Below the pieces are notes generated by a model. The model searched no databases. It saw only the letters and a program-made list of their open reading frames with translations, and had not been told where the DNA came from. Both the position numbers and the translations under genes were made by a program. Shown piece after piece: positions 1-5,751 of a DNA stretch of 5,770 nt; positions within the stretch are counted from its first letter, which is position 1, and every line of letters starts with the position of its first letter. Source of the DNA: an uncultured Ruminococcus sp. (GTDB lineage: Bacteria; Bacillota; Clostridia; Oscillospirales; Acutalibacteraceae); assembly GCA_902803585.1 (NCBI GenBank), contig CADCQO010000277.1, forward strand, positions 1-5,770, given 5' to 3'.

Positions 1-73
1 ATAGTAGTCTGAAGTCCGGCTGCTGCATTTGATGGAGAATCTGTTTTTCCGAAAGCGAAAAGTGAGAATAAAC

Positions 74-78
74 GGGAG
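74..78 (+). promoter_or_regulatory. Ribosome binding site deciding the kinase start
   Basis: GGGAG lies 8 bases before the ATG at 87. An in-frame GTG at 78 would extend the protein by three residues, but it overlaps this site and would have no Shine-Dalgarno of its own at normal spacing. The ATG at 87 is therefore preferred. Confidence 0.65.
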
Positions 79-86
79 TGAAGGCG

Positions 87-2366
87 ATGTCGGATATCAT
101 GTCTTTTTCACCGTTATGGGGTGAATGGTACATCAGGGAACTGATAGGCAAAGGTACATTCGGTGCAGTCTATCGGGCAGAAAAAACAGAATACGGCAAT
201 ACTTATATCTCCGCTGTCAAGCATATTTCCATTCCTGATGACAATGTCAGTGCAGATACGCTGATATCAGAGGGGCTGGTTCCCGATGAAAAGTCAGTTC
301 CTCTTTATTACGATACTGTGCGGGATAAGATCATAGCAGAGATCAATTTCTGTTACGCACTCAGGGGCAATACCAATATTGTTTCCTATGAGGATCATTG
401 TATTATTCCCAAAGCGACGGGTGTCGGCTATGACATTTTTATCCGTATGGAACACCTGACAGCCCTGCCGAAGTATATGCGGGAGCATTATTTTGACCAG
501 AATAACGTCATTCAGCTTGGCATCGATATCTGTGCGGCGCTTGAAGTGCTGGACAAGCACCAGATCATTCATCGTGATATCAAACCTGCCAATATATTCG
601 TGAATTCGGTAGGGGTCTATAAACTGGGTGATTTCGGTGAATCGAAGGTGCTTTCCAACACCAACGCCAGTATGACGGTAAGGGGTACTTATACCTATAT
701 GTCACCGGAAATTTCACGGGGCAGCAGCGCAGATATCAGGGCGGACATTTACTCGCTCGGCATTGTGATGTACCGCCTGCTGAACGGCAATAAAGCGCCC
801 TTTGTTCCGCTGGATAACAACGCGGCGGCAGATGCTGCTGTGATAGAAGCCGCCAATGTCAGACGTTTTCGCGGTGATGCAATGCCTTTGCCGAAGTACT
901 GCCGGAGTCAGGTATTGGCAGATGTCATTATGAAAGCGTGTGCATTTTCTCCGGAAGACCGCTGGACAAAGCCCACACAGATGCGCAAGGCACTGGAAAA
1001 GCTGCAGGAAACCGCCAAGCCGGACGGAAACACCGCAGGAACGGCGCAGACTTCCGGCGGTGCGGAAAACAAACCTGATACCGCGCCCGAAAAACCGCCG
1101 AAAAGCAGGAAGAAGCTCTGGATTTTTACGGCAGTTTTAGCGGCGCTCGCAGTGGCGGGCAGTGTGGGGGCTGCTGTATTGTTGAACCGTCACACGACAG
1201 CAGATTCTCAGGCATCACACGTTCCCTCAGAGCAGGAATCTTCTGCAGTGCTATCAGATATTCCGCCAGAATCAAGCCTTGTATCGGAAAAAATGTCTGC
1301 CGGAAGCGTGGTGCTGCAGTCGCTTGTGCTTCATAAAAATCCTGTTAAAACGACTTATTATGTCGGTGAAGAACTGGATACCGCAGGTCTGACGATAGAA
1401 GCGCTTTATAGTGACGGTACAAAGAAAAACGTCCCGCTGCCTGAATGCACGATGACGGGTTTTGACAGCGGAACGGCAGGAAAGAAAACGGTCACAGTGG
1501 CTTACAGCGGGAAAACCGTTTCCTTTGAAGTGCAGATAGAGGAAGCAGAACCGGCAGGCGTTCTGAGCGGCTCATGCGGAAAGAATGTTTCCTACCTTCT
1601 GGACAGGGACGGTGTACTGACGATCAGCGGTCAGGGAGCGATGGAAGACTATGCTCTGGGTTATGTACTGCTGGACAACAACACGGTAGATGTACAATGT
1701 ACGCACCCATGGATTGAATACGCCGGCGAAATACGGCGTGTCGTCATCGGTGAGGGCATTACACACATCGGAAAATATGCGTTTTACGACCAGAAGAACA
1801 TGACAGAAATCACAATTGCTGACAGTGTGACGGATCTGGGAGATTCCTGTTTCAGGGGTTGTCAGAAGCTGCACACACTGAATCTGCCGGCGGCAGCTGT
1901 GACGCTGGGAGAAGATTTCCTTCTGAATTGCAGCGGACTGCAGGCTATCAGCGTTGACGAGCATAACACAAAATATGCCTCTGAGAACGGTATCCTGTAC
2001 ACCCATGATAAGACAGAACTGCTGAAATGTCCCGAAGCAAAAGAGGGCAGTGTAGGTGTGCATACCGGTACAGTGACGATCGGAGAATGGTCATTTGATA
2101 AATGTACGAAGGTGACGGAAATCATTCTTCCGACAAGCGTGACGACAATCGGAAGCTTTGCTTTTTCAGGCTGCACCTCCGTAGAATCAATGTTCCTGCT
2201 GCCAAATGTGGAACGTATCGAAAAGTCCGCTTTCCGTTACTGGCAGAATACGCAGGAACTGCGGTTTATTGAAATCAGCGCCCCGAAATCCGGCTGGGAT
2301 AACAGGTGGAATATGGAATGTCAGGCACGTTTGATATGGAACTCCGAACAATATGCGATGGGATAA
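87..2366 (+). CDS. Transmembrane Ser/Thr protein kinase with Ig-like (Big_3) and BspA-type LRR ectodomain
   Basis: A receptor-like eukaryotic-type Ser/Thr kinase, expected to phosphorylate cytoplasmic proteins in response to something bound outside the cell. Numbering is from the GTG at 78; the preferred ATG start at 87 is residue 4. The kinase domain spans about 17-310: glycine loop GKGTFG (24-29), ATP lysine K48 in SAVK, probable helix-C glutamate E88, catalytic HRDIKPAN (165-172), DFG (185-187), SPE (209-211), DIYSLG (223-228) and R296. All catalytic residues are present, so it should be active, and the HRD arginine suggests control by activation-loop phosphorylation (loop rich in Ser/Thr, 193-206). 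About 40 residues separate K48 from E88, longer than in PknB-type kinases. A Pro/Lys-rich linker leads to one membrane helix (about 347-369). Outside are a Ser-rich stalk, a Big_3 domain (about 411-487, YYVGEELD, YSDGTKK) and LRR_5/BspA-like repeats (about 497-735, LTISGQGAM, IGKYAF, IGSFAFSGC). PASTA repeats are absent, so it is not a PrkC orthologue. The nitroreductase follows after 15 bases. Confidence 0.93.
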   Translation: MSDIMSFSPLWGEWYIRELIGKGTFGAVYRAEKTEYGNTYISAVKHISIPDDNVSADTLISEGLVPDEKSVPLYYDTVRDKIIAEINFCYALRGNTNIVSYEDHCIIPKATGVGYDIFIRMEHLTALPKYMREHYFDQNNVIQLGIDICAALEVLDKHQIIHRDIKPANIFVNSVGVYKLGDFGESKVLSNTNASMTVRGTYTYMSPEISRGSSADIRADIYSLGIVMYRLLNGNKAPFVPLDNNAAADAAVIEAANVRRFRGDAMPLPKYCRSQVLADVIMKACAFSPEDRWTKPTQMRKALEKLQETAKPDGNTAGTAQTSGGAENKPDTAPEKPPKSRKKLWIFTAVLAALAVAGSVGAAVLLNRHTTADSQASHVPSEQESSAVLSDIPPESSLVSEKMSAGSVVLQSLVLHKNPVKTTYYVGEELDTAGLTIEALYSDGTKKNVPLPECTMTGFDSGTAGKKTVTVAYSGKTVSFEVQIEEAEPAGVLSGSCGKNVSYLLDRDGVLTISGQGAMEDYALGYVLLDNNTVDVQCTHPWIEYAGEIRRVVIGEGITHIGKYAFYDQKNMTEITIADSVTDLGDSCFRGCQKLHTLNLPAAAVTLGEDFLLNCSGLQAISVDEHNTKYASENGILYTHDKTELLKCPEAKEGSVGVHTGTVTIGEWSFDKCTKVTEIILPTSVTTIGSFAFSGCTSVESMFLLPNVERIEKSAFRYWQNTQELRFIEISAPKSGWDNRWNMECQARLIWNSEQYAMG

Positions 2367-2367
2367 G

Positions 2368-2374
2368 AAAGGAG
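2368..2374 (+). promoter_or_regulatory. Ribosome binding site choosing among three ATGs
   Basis: AAAGGAG is followed by three consecutive in-frame ATG codons at 2376, 2379 and 2382. Spacing to them is 1, 4 and 7 bases, so only the third has a normal distance. Translation most likely starts at 2382. Confidence 0.65.
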
Positions 2375-2381
2375 CATGATG

Positions 2382-2906
2382 ATGAACGAGGTTATCAGGG
2401 CAATTATGGAAAGAAGAAGTATCCGGCGCTTTAAACCGGATGCCGTACCGCAGGAACTGATAGAGGAAATCGTCAGGGCAGGTACTTATGCGGCCAGCGG
2501 CAGAGGTTCGCAGGGAACGCTGATTATTGCCGTAACAGACAAAAAATGGCGTGATGCGCTCTCAAAGGAAAACTGCAGGATCGGCGGTTGGGACGAGAAC
2601 TTTGACCCGTTTTATGGCGCACCGGTGATTCTGGTGGTATTAGCGGATAAAAGCCGTTCAACAGCCATTTATGACGGCAGTCTTGTTATGGGTGAACTGA
2701 TGCTGGCGGCGCATTCGCTGGGCTTGGGAAGCTGTTGGATACATCGTGCCAAAGAAGAGTTTGAAGGCTCAGTCGGTCAGGCGCTTTTACAGCAGTTGGG
2801 CATTGAGGGCGACTATGAAGGCATAGGACATTGTGCGGCAGGCTATGTTGAAGGTGATTATCCTGCCGCTCCTGCCCGCAAAGATAACAGAATATACTGG
2901 GTCTGA
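2382..2906 (+). CDS. Nitroreductase-family FMN flavoprotein
   Basis: A small nitroreductase-fold protein that would bind FMN and use NAD(P)H to reduce an unidentified substrate such as a quinone, nitro-compound or enone, in the cytoplasm and usually as a dimer. Numbered from the first ATG (2376), the N-terminal RRSIRRF (13-19) is the family's FMN-phosphate motif and AASGRGSQ (39-46) is the next cofactor-contact segment. FYGAPVILVV (79-88) is the central strand. DGSLVMGELMLAAHSLGLGSCWI (100-122) is the long core helix and glycine turn seen throughout the family. At about 174 residues it matches the short, minimal members (about 165-180), not the 215-residue NfsB type. There is no ferredoxin-like cluster-binding region, so it is not the ferredoxin-fused type. 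It lies 15 bases after the kinase with its own strong ribosome binding site and no visible promoter, so co-transcription with the kinase is likely. Family assignment is firm; the substrate cannot be deduced. Confidence 0.92.
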   Translation: MNEVIRAIMERRSIRRFKPDAVPQELIEEIVRAGTYAASGRGSQGTLIIAVTDKKWRDALSKENCRIGGWDENFDPFYGAPVILVVLADKSRSTAIYDGSLVMGELMLAAHSLGLGSCWIHRAKEEFEGSVGQALLQQLGIEGDYEGIGHCAAGYVEGDYPAAPARKDNRIYWV

Positions 2907-2908
2907 CA

Positions 2909-2942
2909 GCCGGCATCCGCACTTCAGACGGCGGTTATTTTC
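2909..2942 (+). terminator. Weak candidate terminator after the nitroreductase gene
   Basis: Directly after the stop codon, GCCG (2909-2912) can pair with CGGC (2929-2932), or alternatively CCGC (2917-2920) with GCGG (2931-2934). Either is followed by the T-rich run TTATTTT. The stems are only 4 bp, so this is a poor intrinsic terminator, listed because of its position and the T tract. The rest of the 178-base gap is T-rich and shows no open frame of note. Confidence 0.22.
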
Positions 2943-3004
2943 CGATTTTTGCTTTCAGTTTTCGGGCTGACAGTTTCTTTTGCGGCGGCGGGTTTATTTT
3001 TAGC

Positions 3005-3033
3005 TTGATTTTTTGCTGTTTCAGATATAAAAT
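3005..3033 (+). promoter_or_regulatory. Predicted sigma-A promoter of the rpiR-type operon
   Basis: TTGATT (3005-3010) and TAAAAT (3028-3033) are separated by exactly 17 bases, each matching four or five of six consensus positions, in an AT-rich stretch between two genes. Transcription would start near 3040, giving a leader of roughly 45 bases before the ATG at 3085. The AT-rich inverted arms ATAT/ATAT (3025-3035) overlap the -10 region, and TATC/GATA arms flank 3060-3074. Either could be an operator, but both are short. Confidence 0.6.
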
Positions 3034-3084
3034 ATGATGTATCAATAATTCGTGCAGGTATCTGATGACGATAGGTGATATGTT

Positions 3085-3960
3085 ATGACAAAAAATTTAT
3101 TATCCAGAATCAATGATTTGAAATCGGGTTTTTCCAAAGGTCAGCGGCTGATTGCGGGCTTTATTACCGAACATTATGACAAGGCGGCTTTCATGACGGC
3201 GGCTAAGCTGGGAAATACGGTAGGGGTCAGCGAATCCACAGTTGTGCGCTTTGCCACCGAGCTGGGATATGACGGCTATCCGAAAATGCAGAAAGCAATG
3301 CAGGAAATGATTCGTGACAAACTGACCTCCGTTCAGCGTATCGAGGTGACACAGAGCCGTATCAGCGGCGGAAATGTGCTGGAAAATGTTCTGACAAAGG
3401 ATATAGAGAAAATCCGCCGCACGCTGGAAGAAACCTCTAAGGAGGACTTTGAACAGGCGGTAGAGGCGATCGCCCGTGCCAGAACAATCTACATCTTTGC
3501 GGTCAGAAGTTCGGCGGCGTTAGCGTCTTTTCTGGGCTATTACTACTCGCTGATTTTTGAAAATGTGAAGATCATCAATAACTACGGCGAAACGGAAATC
3601 TACGAAAAGCTGTTCCGTATTTCTACGGAAGATGTTATTATCGGTATCAGTTTTCCCCGTTATTCCAATGCGGCGATTCAGGCGATGACCTTCGCCAAAA
3701 GACGGGGGACAAAGGTGATTGCCCTGACAGACAGTATGGCAAGCCCGCTGGCGGCGGTAGCGGATTATCTGCTGATCGCCAAAAGTGATATGGCGGCGGT
3801 AGTCGATTCGCTGGTTGCACCGCTGAGCATGATCAATGCCCTGATTGTGGCGACTGTTCTGAAAATGGACGATGAAGTCAAACATACTTTCAGTATGCTT
3901 GAGAATATCTGGGAAGAATACGATGTTTATCAGAATAACAGAAAGGATGACGCAGAGTGA
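3085..3960 (+). CDS. MurR/RpiR family transcriptional regulator (HTH + SIS)
   Basis: A 291-residue DNA-binding regulator of RpiR type, the usual size for the family. Residues about 1-77 form the HTH_6 domain, with the recognition region VGVSESTVVRFATELGYDGY (46-65) closely matching the family pattern. A linker helix region (about 78-124) joins it to a SIS domain (about 125-258), the fold that binds phosphosugars in other members. The usual Ser/Thr-rich sugar-phosphate loop is replaced by ISFPRYSN (188-195), and the first ligand loop reads FAVRSSAA (138-145). The segment VDSLVAPLSMINALIVA (240-256) is typical of the PRYS subgroup. The ligand may therefore not be a common sugar phosphate. The ribosome binding site AGGTGA (3073-3078) is 6 bases from the ATG. 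It has its own promoter, and its stop overlaps the next gene's start by 4 bases, so it probably controls the flavoprotein operon, likely including itself. Family is firm; the effector and whether it represses or activates are unknown. Confidence 0.93.
   Translation: MTKNLLSRINDLKSGFSKGQRLIAGFITEHYDKAAFMTAAKLGNTVGVSESTVVRFATELGYDGYPKMQKAMQEMIRDKLTSVQRIEVTQSRISGGNVLENVLTKDIEKIRRTLEETSKEDFEQAVEAIARARTIYIFAVRSSAALASFLGYYYSLIFENVKIINNYGETEIYEKLFRISTEDVIIGISFPRYSNAAIQAMTFAKRRGTKVIALTDSMASPLAAVADYLLIAKSDMAAVVDSLVAPLSMINALIVATVLKMDDEVKHTFSMLENIWEEYDVYQNNRKDDAE
3942..3947 (+). promoter_or_regulatory. Ribosome binding site for a GTG start inside the upstream gene
   Basis: AAAGGA lies within the last codons of the RpiR gene, 9 bases before the GTG at 3957. 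It supports the GTG start, whose GTGA overlaps the regulator's TGA stop. No in-frame ATG occurs nearby that would keep the FAD-binding strand intact. Confidence 0.6.
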
Positions 3961-5186
3961 CCCGAAGAAAGGCGGCGGTGATCGGCGGCGGGGCAGCCGG
4001 TATGATGGCGGCCATCTTTGCAGCCCGCAAGGGTGATGAGGTGACAGTGTTTGAAAAGAATGCCAAAATCGGCAGAAAACTGTATATCACCGGAAAAGGA
4101 CGCTGTAACCTGACAAATAACTGTGACAGCAAAACGGTTATTGACAATACGCCTACAAACGGGCGTTTCCTTTACAGTGCGCTGAACCGTTTTTCTCCAG
4201 CGGATACGATGCGTTTTTTTGAGGAAAACGGACTGCCCCTGAAAACGGAACGGGGGCACAGAGTATTTCCTGTGTCGGATAAAGCGGCTGATGTGGTTGA
4301 TACTCTTCTGCATACAGCGAAGAGGGAAGGGGTACGGCTGGTTTTTCAGCCCGCAGAGGATATTCTGATAAAAGACGGGGCAGTTGTCGGCATACAGACG
4401 GCAAAAGGGGCTGTTCCCTTTGATAAAGTCATTATTGCCTGCGGGGGGTGTTCCTATCCGCTCACAGGTTCAACGGGTGACGGCTACCGCTTCGCCCGAA
4501 AGGCAGGACACACGATCGTGCCGCTGAAACCCTCTCTGGTGCCTCTGGAAACGGTCGAAACCATCGGGAGTGAAATGGTACAGCTTCTGCTGAAAAATGT
4601 TTCTCTGACCGTCACAGACACGCTGAAGGGGAACAGAAAGGTCTATACGGACTTTGGTGAACTGCAGTTCATGCGTTATGGTGCAGCCGGTGCGGTAATT
4701 CTCAGTGCAAGTGCACACATGAAGGAAATGAGCGAGGGACGCTACAAACTTTTGACAGACCTGAAGCCGGCTCTGTCGGAAGAAAAACTGGAAGCCCGTC
4801 TTCTGAGGGAAATCTCTTCCCGCACGGCTGAAACAGCAGGCTCCATGCTCCGCTCTTTACTGCCCGCCGGAATGCTGAAAATGTTCATGAGAATGGCGGG
4901 TATATCCGCAGAAAAACGGTGCAGTGAGATTACCCGCACCGAGCGCCGGCAGATATTGACGCTGCTGAAGTGCTTTCCGCTGACAGTAAAGGGATTTCGT
5001 CCGATTGAGGAAGCAATTGTGACTTCGGGCGGTGTTTCTGTCAAGGAAATTGATCCCAGAACAATGGCTTCAAAATTGGTGAAGGGACTGTATTTTGCAG
5101 GAGAAGTCATAGATGTAGATGCGTATACAGGCGGATTTAACCTGCAGTGTGCCTTTTCAACGGGTGTGCTGGCAGGAGAAGCATAA
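3957..5186 (+). CDS. HI0933/YhiN/BaiN-like FAD-dependent oxidoreductase
   Basis: A 409-residue flavoprotein of the HI0933-like family (E. coli YhiN, clostridial BaiN-like), full length for the family (about 390-420). The N-terminal dinucleotide fold starts at once: AAVIGGGAAG (6-15) gives GxGxxG, and VFEKN (31-35) provides the acidic residue E33 that holds the FAD ribose. The family signature GRKLYITGKGRCNLTNN (39-55) follows. A second cofactor segment, IIACGGCSYPLTGSTGDGY, lies near 160-178. The C-terminal FAD-closing motif GLYFAGEVIDVDAYTGGFN (377-395) and AFSTG (399-403) complete the protein. It should be a soluble two-electron redox enzyme. Some clostridial relatives have been linked to bile-acid dehydroxylation, but the family is widespread and mostly uncharacterised, and no other bai gene is present, so a bile-acid role is not supported. 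The start is GTG, translationally coupled to the regulator by a 4-base overlap. The DUF6483-like gene follows after 30 bases. Confidence 0.94.
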   Translation: MTRRKAAVIGGGAAGMMAAIFAARKGDEVTVFEKNAKIGRKLYITGKGRCNLTNNCDSKTVIDNTPTNGRFLYSALNRFSPADTMRFFEENGLPLKTERGHRVFPVSDKAADVVDTLLHTAKREGVRLVFQPAEDILIKDGAVVGIQTAKGAVPFDKVIIACGGCSYPLTGSTGDGYRFARKAGHTIVPLKPSLVPLETVETIGSEMVQLLLKNVSLTVTDTLKGNRKVYTDFGELQFMRYGAAGAVILSASAHMKEMSEGRYKLLTDLKPALSEEKLEARLLREISSRTAETAGSMLRSLLPAGMLKMFMRMAGISAEKRCSEITRTERRQILTLLKCFPLTVKGFRPIEEAIVTSGGVSVKEIDPRTMASKLVKGLYFAGEVIDVDAYTGGFNLQCAFSTGVLAGEA

Positions 5187-5202
5187 ACCCAAAAGGAAAA
5201 TC

Positions 5203-5209
5203 GGGAGGA
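5203..5209 (+). promoter_or_regulatory. Strong ribosome binding site fixing a GTG start
   Basis: GGGAGGA sits 7 bases before the GTG at 5217. The overlapping ATG at 5210 is only one base from this site and opens a frame that stops after seven codons, so it is not the start. Confidence 0.65.
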
Positions 5210-5216
5210 ATGACGT

Positions 5217-5591
5217 GTGGGATTTCAGGATGATTGGATCTTACGGCAGATAGAGATTATTGCACGGTATGTGGCAAATCTGGTTTTTCACAAGAATAAC
5301 GTGAGCTATACGTTTGAATCGTCAGAAATGCTGACAGAAACAGATCAGCTCCATCTGATACTCGATCGCTTTATCAAAGAGGGGCGTATAGGCGAGGCGG
5401 AAGACCTGCTTTTTGAAAATATGCAGATGACAGATAAGTATATTGAGCTGGCAACGGATTTTTACACCCGTCTGAATGCTCTGACCGATGATGAACTGAA
5501 GGCCGGAGATTTTTCCCGTGATGAGGTGTATGACGGCTATATTGATGTGCTGACAAAATTGGGTGTACCGGTGGAACAATTCATTCAATAG
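5217..5591 (+). CDS. Small DUF6483-like protein of unknown function
   Basis: A 124-residue protein resembling the clostridial DUF6483 group, recognised from the N-terminal pattern FQDDWILRQIEIIARYVANLV, which such proteins share, and from the overall size. No biochemical role is known to me. It appears soluble and almost entirely helical: there is no signal peptide, no membrane segment, and no cysteine or metal-binding cluster. The central segment, about residues 42-75 (TDQLHLILDRFIKEGRIG and onward), looks like a TPR-like helical hairpin, with small residues at the turn. The C-terminal part is acidic (TDDELKAGDFSRDEVYDGYIDVL, about 89-111). It is separated from the flavoprotein gene by 30 bases that hold only a ribosome binding site, so it is very probably the last gene of that operon. 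A scaffolding or partner role for the flavoprotein or regulator is possible but is only inferred from position. Confidence 0.85.
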   Translation: MGFQDDWILRQIEIIARYVANLVFHKNNVSYTFESSEMLTETDQLHLILDRFIKEGRIGEAEDLLFENMQMTDKYIELATDFYTRLNALTDDELKAGDFSRDEVYDGYIDVLTKLGVPVEQFIQ

Positions 5592-5678
5592 TGCAGAAAT
5601 GGTATCATAAAAGAAAGTCCTGCATATACTGTAAAGGGTCATGAACAGCGGATTTTTGGGAAAGGAAAAAGCCCTTTG
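5592..5678 (+). other. Non-coding spacer without a clear terminator
   Basis: After the stop codon there are only weak dyads: TGCAG (5592-5596) with CTGCA (5620-5624) around a 23-base loop, and AAAGGG (5633-5638) with CCCTTT (5672-5677) around a 33-base loop. Neither is followed by a T run on the + strand; the second is followed by A tracts. No convincing intrinsic terminator is seen, so the operon may end by another route or read into the promoter region. Confidence 0.4.
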
Positions 5679-5721
5679 AAAAAAATCTAAAAAAATCCGA
5701 AAAAATTTCAAAAAAGCCCTT
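5666..5721 (+). repeat. 11-bp direct repeat bracketing the phased A-tracts
   Basis: AAAAAGCCCTT occurs at 5666-5676 and again at 5711-5721, offset by exactly 45 bp. The second copy runs into the -35 hexamer TTGACA; the first is followed by the similar TTTGAA. It may be the relic of a duplicated promoter or a pair of protein-binding sites. Confidence 0.55.
5679..5715 (+). promoter_or_regulatory. Phased A-tracts: probable UP element / curved DNA
   Basis: Four A-tracts lie at 5679-5685, 5689-5695, 5700-5705 and 5710-5715. Their centres are 10 to 10.5 bp apart, one helical turn, so bends would add up on one face. They cover about -40 to -76 relative to the predicted start near 5755, where the RNA polymerase alpha subunits contact UP elements. 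Confidence 0.6.
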
Positions 5722-5751
5722 GACAAATCGAGAACGATGTAGTATTATAAT
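5720..5751 (+). promoter_or_regulatory. Strong sigma-A promoter for a gene beyond the window
   Basis: A perfect TTGACA (5720-5725) is followed after 17 bases by TATTAT (5743-5748, five of six to consensus). An overlapping perfect TATAAT at 5746-5751 sits at a 20-base spacing and is less likely to be used. The expected start is near 5755, so only about 15 transcribed bases (GTCGCTGAGAGATACG region) are in view. Together with the upstream A-tracts this resembles promoters of rRNA or tRNA operons. That identity is inference, because no RNA gene body is present in the window. Confidence 0.8.

Noticed and set aside
29..71. Promoter for the kinase gene (TTGATG at 29-34 with GAGAAT near 64).
   Set aside because: The spacing is about 29 bases, the -10 match is poor, and a start there would fall on the ribosome binding site. 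The real promoter is probably upstream of the window.
32..124. Short forward frame (ATG at 32, about 30 codons) overlapping the kinase start.
   Set aside because: It has no ribosome binding site, overlaps the kinase start in another frame, and its Arg/Lys/Phe-rich product resembles nothing. The same frame has two stops at 2-7, so it is not the tail of an upstream gene.
1572..2063. Minus-strand open frame of 163 codons within the kinase's LRR region.
   Set aside because: It lies fully inside a well-supported + strand gene, resembles no known protein, is rich in Cys/His/Gln in a random-looking pattern, and has no credible ribosome binding site.
3957..5186. Bile-acid 7-dehydroxylation gene (baiN) as a specific function.
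   Set aside because: The protein belongs to the same broad HI0933-like family, but that family occurs in many bacteria without bile-acid metabolism, and no other bai gene is in the window.
5633..5677. AAAGGG...CCCTTT dyad as a terminator of the flavoprotein operon.
   Set aside because: The loop is 33 bases, the stem only 6 bp, and A tracts rather than T tracts follow on the + strand.
5322..5726. Minus-strand open frame of 134 codons across the DUF6483-like gene and the 3' spacer.
   Set aside because: The frame begins inside the helical gene on the other strand, its Phe/Lys-rich end is simply the A-tract read backwards, and no domain is recognisable.
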